A stretch of DNA of 33,906 nucleotides from Lachnospiraceae bacterium UBA3850 (GCA_002392655.1 DGHK01000052.1:12972-46877); one strand, 5' to 3'; positions 16,736 through 25,705 are shown, counted from the first letter of the stretch. Numbers and translations are program-made. Notes: generated by a model from the sequence alone, not told the origin.

Positions 16736-17449
16736 GCTTCCCTGATTCAGGGTGCGATATTTTTTCGGGGTCATTCCCGTTACAGTTTTGAAAACATTTA
16801 TAAAATGGCTTTGAGAAGCAAACGAGAGCATACAGGATATATCCAGTATGCTTTCTTCAGTTGTACGAAGCTTTTCCTGGGCTATCTCGATTTTGTTTTC
16901 TCTTATATAATCGCTTACCGGTAATCCGACTTCCTTGGCAAATTGTCTGGACAGATAAGTCTTGGATACATTTGTATAGGATGCAAGTTCCTCGATGGTT
17001 ATTCTTTCATATATGTGGGAATAGATGTAATCGAGGCATTGATTGACCGGCTTTGATATACCCTTTTTCTTTCTGAGCAGACGCATCTTTCCTGTAAAGT
17101 CAAGAACCAGGGCGTCATGAATGCGTTCAACCTCTTCTTCAGTCCGGGCATTATCAAGCTTCCTTATATAGAAGTCACTCATTCTGAAGGCCTTTTCCTG
17201 TTCCAGTCCTTTTTCGATACAGTTTCTTGTTATGAGAGCTGCGGTGACTACCATATGATATTTGAGATTCTGTACAGGATCGTTCGATAGCCGTCCGACT
17301 CCCTCTGTATCAAGGAAACGATGTTCCTCAAGATTCTTATATATTTTATCCATGTGACCGTGACACACAGCGTGAAAAAACTCAATCTCTTCGTCCGGTG
17401 CTCTGTGCATCTCATTATCGGGATTGAAGTAATTATCGTTGTTTTCCAT
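16718..17449 (-). CDS. AraC-family transcriptional regulator
   Basis: The 243-aa protein has two helix-turn-helix units in its C-terminal ~100 residues: ITIEELASYTNVSKTYLSRQF and, after a linking helix, ILDISCMLSFASQSHFINVFK followed by GMTPKKYR (quoted in two parts of the AraC signature). The N-terminal ~130 residues are helical, without an obvious cupin sugar-binding fold, like other regulators of this group whose input is unclear. A GGAG site lies upstream of the start at 17449. It is transcribed away from the GH16 gene across a 208-bp spacer. Regulators of this type often control adjacent carbohydrate genes, so I infer control of the GH16 gene. Its last five residues equal those of the convergent methyltransferase. 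Confidence 0.9.
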   Translation of the reverse strand: MENNDNYFNPDNEMHRAPDEEIEFFHAVCHGHMDKIYKNLEEHRFLDTEGVGRLSNDPVQNLKYHMVVTAALITRNCIEKGLEQEKAFRMSDFYIRKLDNARTEEEVERIHDALVLDFTGKMRLLRKKKGISKPVNQCLDYIYSHIYERITIEELASYTNVSKTYLSRQFAKEVGLPVSDYIRENKIEIAQEKLRTTEESILDISCMLSFASQSHFINVFKTVTGMTPKKYRTLNQGSRWSVN

Positions 17450-17539
17450 AAAATCTGACTCCGTTTTTGTTTAATACTTACATAGGTGTATTTTAACATA
17501 TATATAAAATCTTCTCCATAAAAAATTCGGTTTATCATT

Positions 17540-17568
17540 TTGATATTTTTGGTATTCGTTCATATATA
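17540..17568 (+). promoter_or_regulatory. Sigma-A-type promoter of the GH16 gene
   Basis: TTGATA (17540-17545) and TATATA (17563-17568) are separated by 17 bases, a good vegetative promoter. A transcript would have an 80-90 base leader ending at AAAGGAG (17645-17651) before the GH16 start. The 208-bp divergent spacer is AT-rich and contains separated ATTCAG and CTGAAT half-sites around the leader start, which could be regulator contacts. No clear promoter was found for the divergent regulator gene. Confidence 0.7.
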
Positions 17569-17657
17569 AAAATTCAGATTGATTCGATATATTGTGAATA
17601 GCTTAAATGATCGGAAAACAAAAAACTGAATATTTCCGTAATCGAAAGGAGTAAGAG

Positions 17658-20600
17658 ATGAGAAAGCGAGTAACTAGGCTTGTAGCATCAACACTCACTG
17701 CCGGGCTTGTTTTATCAGGTATGCCGATTTATGCGAATGCCACAGAAACAAAGCCTGCCCCGAGCGAAGATGATTACGAGCTCGTATGGAGCGATGAGTT
17801 TGACGGAGATTCACTGAACACCGGTGATTGGAATGTTGAGGCACATAACCCCGGATGGGTTAATGCTGAGCTTCAGAGATACGTCGATGAGAATGAGGTT
17901 AAAAACAGTACCGACAACATTGAAGTAAGTGATGGAATACTGAAGATCAAGCCTTTGGCTGAGAAGAAAGCTTCCGGTGAAGAGGGCTTGGATGTATTTG
18001 ATGGAAACGGTATCGACAGTACATGGAACGGCTTTGGTTATGAAAGTGTAGATGTGTCTGGTGGAACGGCTGTCATAAAGGTTTCAAACATAGGAGAGTG
18101 GCCATGGTCTGTACAGTTCCAGAAAAGTGGCCTGACACTTGAAGAAGGACATACATATAAGCTTGTCCTTAAGGCAAAAGCAGAAGCTGAAAGAAAGATA
18201 GAATTAAATATTGCAAATACTATTGATTATTCATCGTTTGGCGGAACAGCCTGCGAACTCGGAACTGAGTTTACTGAGTATACATGTGAATTTACTATGG
18301 GCGAATGCGAAGAAGAAAAGGTCGCAGTTCAGGTAAATCTTGGAAACTATAATGGTGCAAATGATACAACGACTGTAACTCTTTCAGATGTAAAGCTTAT
18401 TGACCTTACAGAAACAGAAGCGGCACGATCTGTAGCAGAGTCCGGCGAAGAAGGATCACAGAGTAAGTTTAACTATAAGGATTATAACTATACATCGGGA
18501 CGTATAAATACTAAGGGTAAAGAGGACTTTACCTACGGTAAGTTCGTATGCAGTGCAAGAGTTCCTCAGGGAATGGGATATCTGCCGGCGTTCTGGCTTA
18601 TGGCATCAGATGAAAATATATATGGTCAGTGGCCAAAGTGTGGCGAGATGGATATCATGGAGGTTATGGGACAACAGACAGATAAGTCCTACCATACTAT
18701 CCATTATGGATATAAGCCAAAGGAAGGTCACAGAGAAAATCAGGGAATATATACAATTGAATCAGGCGATGATTACTATGAGGCATTCCATGAGTATGAG
18801 CTTGAGTGGTTACCGGGTGAACTTATCTGGAGAGTAGATGGAAATGAAGTTTATAGAACTAATGACTGGTTCACAGGCAAGGATGAGGATAGTCACATCA
18901 CATACCCTGCACCATTTGATCAGGATTTCTATATAATCCTTAATCTTGCAGTAGGTGGAGAATGGGTTGGATACCCGGATGAGGCTGTTGTAAATGATAT
19001 GGCTAATCAGAGCTATGATATCGATTATGTCAGAGTTTACAGACTTCCTGATGAGGAATACAAGAAGCTTGAGGAGGAGGTAGTGGCTCCTGAGCGTGTT
19101 ATAAACTACAGAGAAGCAGATTCAGAGGGAAACTATGTAGTAAACGGAAACTTTGCTGCGAATCTTAAGCCTGCAGATTCAGAGGGTGATAATTTTGAAC
19201 TCCATGTTGAAGGTGATGCTAAGGGTTCATCTGCAAAAGTACAAAATAATTCTGTAGTAATTACACCTGCAGCTGCCGGACAGCAGAATCATAGTGTTCA
19301 GCTTAAGCAGACAGGAATTCCAATCCGTAAGGACTGGACATATACACTTTCATTTGACGCTTATTCAACAGAGAACAGAAGTATCATCGTAGATATTGAG
19401 GGACCGGACAAGGGTTGGACTAGATATTTTGAAGATACAAAAGTTGATATAACAAAAGAAAAGAAAACCTATACATATGATTTCACAATGAATGAAAAAT
19501 CAGACGCAAATGGTAGTCTGGAGTTCAACCTCGGAAATCAGGGTAGTACAGCTCCTGTTACTATCTCAAATGTAAGACTTAAAGTTAAGGAAGAAGGTCC
19601 TGAAGAGGACATAATTGAGAAAACTGTTAGACCTGACGGAAACTATGTATATAATGGTGCATTTGATCAGGGCGACAAGAGACTCGGATATTGGGAAATA
19701 GCTGAGGATGATAAGACCGCAGTTACAGTAACTAACGAGAATATGGTAAGAGAGCTTTCAGTTAAGGTAGAGGTACCTGAGGGAACAACTGCTCTTAATC
19801 CAGTGACTCTTTACCAGGGAGATCTTGAACCACTTGTTAAGGGAACCTATGACATAAGCTTTGATGCATATATGGGTGAGGATGGAGATGCAAATGGTAT
19901 AACAGTAACTGCAAGCGGCATAAGCTTTACTCCTAATATCACAACAGAGCGTAAGAACTATTCAAAGCAGTTTAAGCTTAGAAAGGATCTCAGCAGAGAA
20001 GACTCTGATATAAAGATAGAGTTTACTAAGCCGGGCACTTATTTCCTTGATAATGTAATGCTTATTGAGTCAGCTATTCTGAAAAATGGTTTCTTCGATT
20101 CAGGACTTACCGGCTATGATTTATACTATAATAGCCCTGCAGTTGCAAGTAGTATGGTTGACAACATGAATGGAAATGATAATACAGTTGTTGTATCAAT
20201 TGATGATACCGGAGTTGAAGGAACGGACGTTGATAGAACGTGGTACATCCAGCTGATTCAGGATGGAATCTATCTGGAAAATGGAAAGTCATATGAGCTT
20301 TCATTTGATATAAGATCTACAGTTCCAAGACTGGTTAAGTATGGTCTCGAGTGTAATGGTAATCTCGACAATCCTGCAAATGGAGCTTGGGAGAACTATA
20401 ACGGAAGTGATGATCCAATCGAAATCACAACTGAGTGGCAGAGGGTTACAAGTAGCTTTACAATGAAGCATAATACTGATCCTCAGACGAGATTCAAGAT
20501 AGCGATGGGTGATTTCGGCGAAGAGCTTGAAAAGCATGACATATTTATAGACAACATAGTTCTTAAAGAAACCGGTTCAGCGCTCACGCTTGAAGAGCAG

Positions 20601-21410
20601 GCTGAAAAGGATGAGGCTGACAAGGCTGCAGCAGATCCTGTTATTGCCGCTATAAAAGCTCTTGGTGAGGTAGAACCTGAATTCACTGATGAATATAAGG
20701 CGCAGCTTGACGAGGTTGAAAATGCATATAATGCTCTCACTATCGATCAGCAGGATATGGTGCCGGATGAAGTTTATGATATCCTTTACAATGCGAAGCA
20801 GAGTTATAAAGCATTAGTTAATGCAGCTGCTGAGCAGAAGGAAGAGGATGATAATAAGGAAGAAGACAAAACAGAAGACAAGACAGAAGTCAAACAGGAA
20901 GAGACTAAGACAGAAGACAAGAAGGAAGAAACTAAGTCAGAAGATAAGAAGGAAGAGCAGAAGTCAGAAGACAAGAAAGAAGAACAGAAGTCAGATGACA
21001 AGAAGGGTGACAAGAAGGAAGAGACTAAGCCTTCAAATGAATGGATAGACGGTAAATGGTACAATGCAGATGGAAGTCAGAGCTACGAAGGCATAGGCGT
21101 GTGGAAGAGCGACGCTAGTGGCTGGTGGTTCGAGGATTCATCAGGCTGGTATCCAAAGAATGAGTGGCAGAAGATAGATGGCAAGTGGTACTTCTTCACA
21201 GAGGACGGCTATATGGATTACGGTGAGTACCGTGATGGCTGCTGGCTTGGAGATGACGGAGCATGGGTTGAGGATTATTCAGGTGGACATTGGATGTCAA
21301 ATGGCTCAGGCTGGTGGTATGAGGATAACGGATGGTATCCTGCAAGTCAGTATCTCTGGATAGATGGAGTTAAGTACTGGTTTAATGCAAAAGGCTACTG
21401 GGAAGAGTAA
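17658..21410 (+). CDS. Secreted GH16 beta-glucanase with inserted and C-terminal binding domains
   Basis: The 1250-aa protein starts with a signal peptide cleaved near ANA (about residue 28). The GH16 catalytic domain runs from about 39 to 480 and has the E-x-D-x-x-E active site CGEMDIMEVMG (E330, D332, E335), typical of laminarinase-type endo-1,3-beta-glucanases. Residues about 110-252 interrupt this fold with a beta-rich CBM4/9-like domain, between LKIKPLA and the YTSGRINTKG strand. Three further CBM4/9-like domains follow (about 490-650, 655-810, 812-975), then a helical segment, a K/E-rich linker and C-terminal W/Y/G cell-wall-binding repeats (about 1145-1250). The protein probably degrades beta-1,3-(1,4-)glucan while held at the cell surface. 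The promoter is at 17540-17568, and the AraC-type gene is divergent. Confidence 0.92.
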   Translation: MRKRVTRLVASTLTAGLVLSGMPIYANATETKPAPSEDDYELVWSDEFDGDSLNTGDWNVEAHNPGWVNAELQRYVDENEVKNSTDNIEVSDGILKIKPLAEKKASGEEGLDVFDGNGIDSTWNGFGYESVDVSGGTAVIKVSNIGEWPWSVQFQKSGLTLEEGHTYKLVLKAKAEAERKIELNIANTIDYSSFGGTACELGTEFTEYTCEFTMGECEEEKVAVQVNLGNYNGANDTTTVTLSDVKLIDLTETEAARSVAESGEEGSQSKFNYKDYNYTSGRINTKGKEDFTYGKFVCSARVPQGMGYLPAFWLMASDENIYGQWPKCGEMDIMEVMGQQTDKSYHTIHYGYKPKEGHRENQGIYTIESGDDYYEAFHEYELEWLPGELIWRVDGNEVYRTNDWFTGKDEDSHITYPAPFDQDFYIILNLAVGGEWVGYPDEAVVNDMANQSYDIDYVRVYRLPDEEYKKLEEEVVAPERVINYREADSEGNYVVNGNFAANLKPADSEGDNFELHVEGDAKGSSAKVQNNSVVITPAAAGQQNHSVQLKQTGIPIRKDWTYTLSFDAYSTENRSIIVDIEGPDKGWTRYFEDTKVDITKEKKTYTYDFTMNEKSDANGSLEFNLGNQGSTAPVTISNVRLKVKEEGPEEDIIEKTVRPDGNYVYNGAFDQGDKRLGYWEIAEDDKTAVTVTNENMVRELSVKVEVPEGTTALNPVTLYQGDLEPLVKGTYDISFDAYMGEDGDANGITVTASGISFTPNITTERKNYSKQFKLRKDLSREDSDIKIEFTKPGTYFLDNVMLIESAILKNGFFDSGLTGYDLYYNSPAVASSMVDNMNGNDNTVVVSIDDTGVEGTDVDRTWYIQLIQDGIYLENGKSYELSFDIRSTVPRLVKYGLECNGNLDNPANGAWENYNGSDDPIEITTEWQRVTSSFTMKHNTDPQTRFKIAMGDFGEELEKHDIFIDNIVLKETGSALTLEEQAEKDEADKAAADPVIAAIKALGEVEPEFTDEYKAQLDEVENAYNALTIDQQDMVPDEVYDILYNAKQSYKALVNAAAEQKEEDDNKEEDKTEDKTEVKQEETKTEDKKEETKSEDKKEEQKSEDKKEEQKSDDKKGDKKEETKPSNEWIDGKWYNADGSQSYEGIGVWKSDASGWWFEDSSGWYPKNEWQKIDGKWYFFTEDGYMDYGEYRDGCWLGDDGAWVEDYSGGHWMSNGSGWWYEDNGWYPASQYLWIDGVKYWFNAKGYWEE
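20845..21030 (+). repeat. K/E/D-rich degenerate repeat encoding the GH16 protein linker
   Basis: Purine-rich repeats of about 24-33 bases encode variations of KKEEQKSEDKKEE between the helical segment and the wall-binding repeats. They form a charged spacer that could carry the catalytic part through the wall. Near-identical neighbouring units suggest slippage; the frame stays open. Confidence 0.8.
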
Positions 21411-21437
21411 GCCAGAAACTTTATAAAGTTTGGATTA

Positions 21438-21473
21438 AGAACCACCGACGATTGATTTCGCGGTGGTTCTTTT
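21438..21473 (+). terminator. Intrinsic terminator after the GH16 gene
   Basis: AGAACCACCG (21438-21447) pairs perfectly with CGGTGGTTCT (21461-21470) around a 13-base loop and is followed by T residues. The loop carries TTGATT and the tail TTGTTATAAT, forming a promoter-like pair described separately. A related terminator ends the next cell-wall gene. Confidence 0.88.
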
Positions 21474-21481
21474 GTTATAAT
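21452..21481 (+). promoter_or_regulatory. Promoter-like pair embedded in the GH16 terminator
   Basis: TTGATT (21452-21457, in the terminator loop) and TATAAT (21476-21481, just after the T-tract) are 18 bases apart. This would start transcription toward the transglutaminase-like gene at 21565. The same arrangement recurs at 22884-22913, which supports function. It is a prediction only. Confidence 0.5.
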
Positions 21482-21564
21482 CATTTTATGATATTGGCGT
21501 CAAAAGTAACTATTAACATCATATGAAAGCACGACTATGAATCATGAGAAAAGAGGGTGGGGAT

Positions 21565-22533
21565 ATGGTTAAAAAGCTGTTTGTGCTTCTTCTTGTGTTT
21601 GGGATTGTAGCAGGTAATTCGGTGTCTGTGTATGCAGCAGATGACGAGTCGGAGGATTATTCAGAAGATTATCAGAGTTCGGGAATGTGGATGGAAAGCA
21701 GCTCAGGCTGGTGGTATCAGTATAATGATACAACGTGGCCTACAGGTGGCTGGTTTCTTATAGACGGACTCTGGTATTTTTTTGATGCTGACGGAATACT
21801 TCAGACAGGCTGGTTATACCTGAATGAAAATTGGTATTATACAGGTTCGGATGGGGCTATGTATACAGGTTGGCTCTGCTATGGAGGCAAGTGGTACTTT
21901 TTTGATGAAGACGGACATATGGTGACGGGCTGGCTTCAGGATGGAGAGGAATGGTACTATATGAAGTCAGCGGGAAATATGTTGACCGGCTGGGTATATT
22001 CAGATGGTTACTATTATTATTGCGACAGATCCACCGGAAAGCTGCGTTACGACTATACAGTTAATGGGATATACGTAAATGAGGCTGGTCAGGGAGTTCT
22101 CTACGGAAATGATTACTATAAGATCGATACCATGATCATGGCAGATGACATAGTTGATGAATATATAACTGCCTATGCCGATGATGCTACCAGGATATAT
22201 GAATGCTGCAGATATGTTATGTGGTATCCTTACTGGCAGTATAGGACTCTTAAACCTTATATGGATACAGATTATTGGGCAAGTATGTTCGCGAGAGATA
22301 TTTTCGTAAATGGACGTGGATGCTGCGTATCAGAAGCTGCTGCACTTGCATTTCTTTTTACTGAGTTAAATGTAGGGACAGCCTATGTTGATAATGACAC
22401 AGGTCATGCGTGGGTTGAGATGAACGGAAGATACTGGGATCCTCTTTTTGCAGAAGCAAAAGGCATGCATTATCTGAATATGTCACCATCGGATTATTAT
22501 ACAAATCATCCTGTTGGGTGGAGTGAGATATAA
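21565..22533 (+). CDS. Cell-wall-binding protein with transglutaminase-like domain (probably frameshifted)
   Basis: Using ATG 21565 (322 aa) gives a normal signal peptide (MVKKLFVLLLVFGIVAG, cleaved near VYA). An upstream in-frame ATG at 21544 would add a charged heptapeptide, and GAGGGTGGGG lies between the two. Residues about 35-165 are five or so W/Y/G cell-wall-binding repeats (GWLYLNENWYYT, KWYFFDEDGHMVTGW). The C-terminal ~140 residues resemble the transglutaminase/papain-like superfamily: C253/C254 in GRGCCVSEAAALAF, H281 in TGHAWVEM and D292 in YWDPLF. The protein may cross-link or cleave wall or surface protein. It stops at 22531-22533, just before an out-of-frame stretch encoding further binding repeats, so the original protein was probably longer. 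Confidence 0.82.
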   Translation: MVKKLFVLLLVFGIVAGNSVSVYAADDESEDYSEDYQSSGMWMESSSGWWYQYNDTTWPTGGWFLIDGLWYFFDADGILQTGWLYLNENWYYTGSDGAMYTGWLCYGGKWYFFDEDGHMVTGWLQDGEEWYYMKSAGNMLTGWVYSDGYYYYCDRSTGKLRYDYTVNGIYVNEAGQGVLYGNDYYKIDTMIMADDIVDEYITAYADDATRIYECCRYVMWYPYWQYRTLKPYMDTDYWASMFARDIFVNGRGCCVSEAAALAFLFTELNVGTAYVDNDTGHAWVEMNGRYWDPLFAEAKGMHYLNMSPSDYYTNHPVGWSEI

Positions 22534-22538
22534 CCAAT

Positions 22539-22841
22539 ATGTGGCAGAAGATAGACGGCAAGTGGTATTACTTCACAGCTGATGGTTATATGGACTACAG
22601 CGAATACCGCGACGGCTGTTGGCTCGGAGCAGACGGCGCATGGGTAACAAGCTACTCAGGCGGACACTGGATGCAGGATGGAACAGGCTGGTGGTACACA
22701 GATAAATCAGGCTGGTATCCGGCAAGTCAGTGGCTGTGGATTGACGGAAGATGTTACTACTTCGGAGCTGATGGATATATGGCAACAAGCCAGTATATCG
22801 ATGGTTACTGGGTAGGAGCAGACGGAGCCTGGGTTAAGTAG
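22539..22841 (+). pseudogene. Out-of-frame C-terminal cell-wall-binding repeats
   Basis: This 100-codon frame (MWQKIDGKWYYFTADGYMDY at its start) closely matches the C-terminal wall-binding part of the GH16 protein, beginning exactly at the WQKIDGKWY point. It has no signal peptide and no ribosome binding site. It is not in frame with the upstream transglutaminase-like gene, but removing two bases from GAGATATAACC (22525-22535) would join the frames as GWSEITNMWQKIDGKW. I therefore read it as the displaced 3' part of that gene. A translationally coupled small protein or a sequencing error remains possible. Confidence 0.65.
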
Positions 22842-22866
22842 TATAAGATTCGTAATATATATACTG

Positions 22867-22905
22867 AAAAAAGCCACTCGTGATTGAACTCACGGTGGCT
22901 TTTTT
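22867..22905 (+). terminator. Intrinsic terminator after the displaced wall-binding repeats
   Basis: AAAAAAGCCAC plus CGTG (22867-22882, one bulged T) pairs with CACG plus GTGGCTTTTTT (22891 on) around an 8-base loop, with a T-tract on the right arm. It would work on both strands. Its loop and tail resemble those of the terminator at 21438-21473, suggesting the two 3' ends share ancestry. Confidence 0.9.
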
Positions 22906-22913
22906 GTTATAAT
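22884..22913 (+). promoter_or_regulatory. Promoter-like pair embedded in the second terminator
   Basis: TTGAAC (22884-22889) and TATAAT (22908-22913) are 18 bases apart, the same geometry as at 21452-21481, and point toward the zinc-ribbon gene starting at 22987. A transcript would have a leader of about 65 bases ending in AAGGAGG just before that start. Confidence 0.5.
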
Positions 22914-22986
22914 AACCTTGTAAAATGATATATGATATGTAGAGGAGCGGTAGTTTGTTTACTGCTTTACTTATAAGGAGGTTTGT

Positions 22987-24651
22987 ATGAGATGTATAGG
23001 ATGTGGACAGGAGATACCTGATGGCTCTCCGTTTTGTGCATATTGTGGAACTCAGCAGCCTGAGCAGTCACAGCAGCAACATCAACAACCGGTTCAGCCG
23101 CAGCAGATGCAACCACAGTATCAGCAGCAACCACAGCAGATAGCGCCGCAACAGCCGGCTCCACAGGGTGGCGGCAAGAAGGGGCTTCTTATTGCGGGAA
23201 TCTGCATAGGTGTCGCTATATTAATAGTAGGAATAGTAATCGTGTTTCTTCTATTAAAGAAGGACGACGATGATGATAAGGGTAAGAAGGCTGAGAAGAC
23301 AACCGAGGCTGTTACCGAGGCTTCCAGCGAGGAGACTACTACCGAGGCTACAACAGAAGCGACGACGGAGGAGCCTGCTCCTACACCATATGCTGAAGAG
23401 CATGGGATTACATTTGCGAATATAGGTGATGTGGCGAGCGGTAATACTTTTTCGGGCTTCACTTTTGAAGCTAATGAAGATGAGCTTAATGATGAAACTG
23501 AAGACAATAAAACTGAAGACGATAATACTGTATACTACGAAGTTGATGGCGTAAGTGTTGAAACTAAAACAAATAGTTCGTATGTTAATGAAGTTCTTGT
23601 TTCAGAACCAGATGCGGCGGGAAATGTCATCTATACTGTAGAAGTGAAGGAAACAGAAGAAATTGAGATGACGAATGAATCCGGAAAGAATGTTAACCAT
23701 ACAAACTACAGCTGGAGACCACGTGTTTTTGATTATTATTCAGGTTCATTTATTGATGATGGTGGCGTAAAAGAGGGGTTTGCGGGAGATGATTTAGCTA
23801 CCGTAACTAACTTGGAATTTGACGGCAAACAGACTGCTGTAAAAACTTTATATAGATTTGAATGGCTTAATGTTGTGGATGATTCAGAAAAGGTTGGTAA
23901 TGCATTAAAGTCACATTTTAAAAATGAGTCAAAGTATGTATATAGTTTTAAGGTGCCACAGAATTATGATGGGCTTGTATTTGTTCTATATAATGGAGAC
24001 ATTGATGCAGATGAATATAAGGCTGTACTTGATATGGATGATTCCTCTAAAAGATATAAAGATTCATCCGGTAATATGATTAAATATTTTGACGAAGATG
24101 CTATTGGTTATGTTAAGGATCCTAATAAGGGGCTGTTTATCAGGCTTAGCGATGTAGCTCATCCTACGACAGCTGAAGCAGTAAGTAGTGTTTATTCGGT
24201 CATCGACTATCCTGACCCGAAATATTTTGATTGGACAGAGGATGTTAAGGACGGTAACTACAGCCTGGGTGGCGAAACAATCACTGACCCGGCAGAGCTA
24301 AACGGCTGGTGGGAAGGATATATGGTTTGGGATCCTGATAATGAGATGGACTCATATGGAGAAGAGCTGGTTAGCGTTAAGCTCACAAGTAACGGCTCAT
24401 CGATTGACTGGACAGACGACTACTTTGCGATGAAGTGGGGCGAGGACGGCAGCTGGGATGTAAAGACCGATGAGGACACAACTATTACAGGTACCTTTAA
24501 TTCCGACGGTACACTGACCTTCGATGCGGCGACAATCGGAATGAACTTTGAGATGTACGGCTTCTATACAAACGGCTACTGCCAGTACGCAGTCGGATGG
24601 CTCACGGCCCAGAGCGGCGAATCCGCATGGGTATTCCTTTACAGGCCATAA
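22987..24651 (+). CDS. Zinc-ribbon membrane protein with Q-rich and TE-rich linkers
   Basis: The 554-aa protein begins with a zinc ribbon of the same spacing as the 13013 gene (C3, C6, C17, C20), then a Q/P-rich segment (22-60). A transmembrane helix lies at about 66-90 and a D/K patch follows, then a T/E-rich linker (about 104-130). The remaining ~420 residues should be extracellular; I recognise no known domain there. The central part (about 23460-24230) is more AT-rich than the last 400 bases, hinting at a composite origin. AAGGAGG precedes the ATG at a normal distance. It lacks the YARHG domain of its relative. Topology suggests a surface or stress-sensing protein with a small cytoplasmic zinc domain. 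Confidence 0.8.
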   Translation: MRCIGCGQEIPDGSPFCAYCGTQQPEQSQQQHQQPVQPQQMQPQYQQQPQQIAPQQPAPQGGGKKGLLIAGICIGVAILIVGIVIVFLLLKKDDDDDKGKKAEKTTEAVTEASSEETTTEATTEATTEEPAPTPYAEEHGITFANIGDVASGNTFSGFTFEANEDELNDETEDNKTEDDNTVYYEVDGVSVETKTNSSYVNEVLVSEPDAAGNVIYTVEVKETEEIEMTNESGKNVNHTNYSWRPRVFDYYSGSFIDDGGVKEGFAGDDLATVTNLEFDGKQTAVKTLYRFEWLNVVDDSEKVGNALKSHFKNESKYVYSFKVPQNYDGLVFVLYNGDIDADEYKAVLDMDDSSKRYKDSSGNMIKYFDEDAIGYVKDPNKGLFIRLSDVAHPTTAEAVSSVYSVIDYPDPKYFDWTEDVKDGNYSLGGETITDPAELNGWWEGYMVWDPDNEMDSYGEELVSVKLTSNGSSIDWTDDYFAMKWGEDGSWDVKTDEDTTITGTFNSDGTLTFDAATIGMNFEMYGFYTNGYCQYAVGWLTAQSGESAWVFLYRP

Positions 24652-24691
24652 ATCATGAGGAAGAAATTAATCAAGAAAGGAAAGCTAAAAA

Positions 24692-25681
24692 ATGAGAATA
24701 AAAAGAGTTATAGCTGTTATACTTGGCATACTAATCGGAACTTTATCATTGGGACAAAATGCTGGAGTTGTCGAGGCGTGCCATGATTGGAGTAGTTATC
24801 AATTTGCTGATGAGTCAGTCTCAGGTAATAAATGGAAGTATGTTCGCTCAGAAGATATAGACGAGAGTAAATTTGGAAATAAGCTTAAGTATGTTTATGG
24901 CGAAAATGATACTAAAAGTGTAGTAGATGCCCAGACAGGAAAAAAAATAACAATTCTGTATGAGTGGGTTGATGCTAATGGAACTAATAATTATAAGTAT
25001 TATGGGTTTTTCAAGGAAGACTCTTCAGGGAAATGGTTTGAGGATACAAGTGGATGGTATCCGGCGAATCAGTGGGTTCTGATTGGCGGAACATGGTACT
25101 GGTTTGACGAAAATGGATATATCCCAAACAAGGAAGGCTGGTACTGGTGCAATGATGCCTGGTATTATTTCTCAAGGGTTTTGGAAAGCGATAATTACTA
25201 TTATGAAGTAGATGAATGGAGAGATGGATACTGGCTTGGAGCTGACGGCAAACAGACATATCAGGAAACAGGAAGCTGGCATCAGGATTCAAAAGGCTGG
25301 TGGTATTCAGATACATCGGGATGGTATCCGAAGAATGCAGTTATGTTTATCGATGGAAATGTATATGCGTTTAATTCCGATGGATACCTGGCTTCGGATG
25401 AATGGGTCAGAATGGATTATTTTCTGAGGGATGATAGTAATATATATAGGGAAGGTGCGCTTAATGTATCTACAGACTGGAATTATATATATGCAGCTCC
25501 TGATGGAAGATGCTTCTATGATAATGATGGTTATGGCTATTATCTCATTGATGGAAGACCTAGTATGTGTTTTTGTTTCCTCGGCAAATATGATGAAAAT
25601 GGAAACTGGACTACTCAGGGAAGTAACGGAATGAAGGATAAAGAAGGAAATGCAATGGGATATTGGTCTTCTTGGGATTAG
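24692..25681 (+). CDS. Secreted cell-wall-binding repeat protein
   Basis: The 329-aa protein has a signal peptide (MRIKRVIAVILGILIG onward, cleavage near VEA at about residue 29). A short unique region follows, then two blocks of W/Y/G wall-binding repeats: KWFEDTSGWYPANQWVLIGG with YWFDENGY, and GWWYSDTSGWYPKNAVMFIDG. The last ~90 residues are D/Y/G-rich, with no domain I recognise. Repeats of this kind anchor proteins to wall polymers. It starts 40 bases after the zinc-ribbon gene with a GAAAGGAAAG site upstream and may be co-transcribed with it. No terminator hairpin is visible after it, only an A-rich stretch before the S10 operon promoter. Confidence 0.85.
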   Translation: MRIKRVIAVILGILIGTLSLGQNAGVVEACHDWSSYQFADESVSGNKWKYVRSEDIDESKFGNKLKYVYGENDTKSVVDAQTGKKITILYEWVDANGTNNYKYYGFFKEDSSGKWFEDTSGWYPANQWVLIGGTWYWFDENGYIPNKEGWYWCNDAWYYFSRVLESDNYYYEVDEWRDGYWLGADGKQTYQETGSWHQDSKGWWYSDTSGWYPKNAVMFIDGNVYAFNSDGYLASDEWVRMDYFLRDDSNIYREGALNVSTDWNYIYAAPDGRCFYDNDGYGYYLIDGRPSMCFCFLGKYDENGNWTTQGSNGMKDKEGNAMGYWSSWD

Positions 25682-25705
25682 ATTTTAAAAAAATAAAAAA
25701 ACTAC

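Noticed and set aside
20821..21048. 75-codon plus-strand frame in the GH16 linker
   Set aside because: It is an alternate frame of the purine-rich K/E repeat and encodes only K/R/Q/T-rich sequence.
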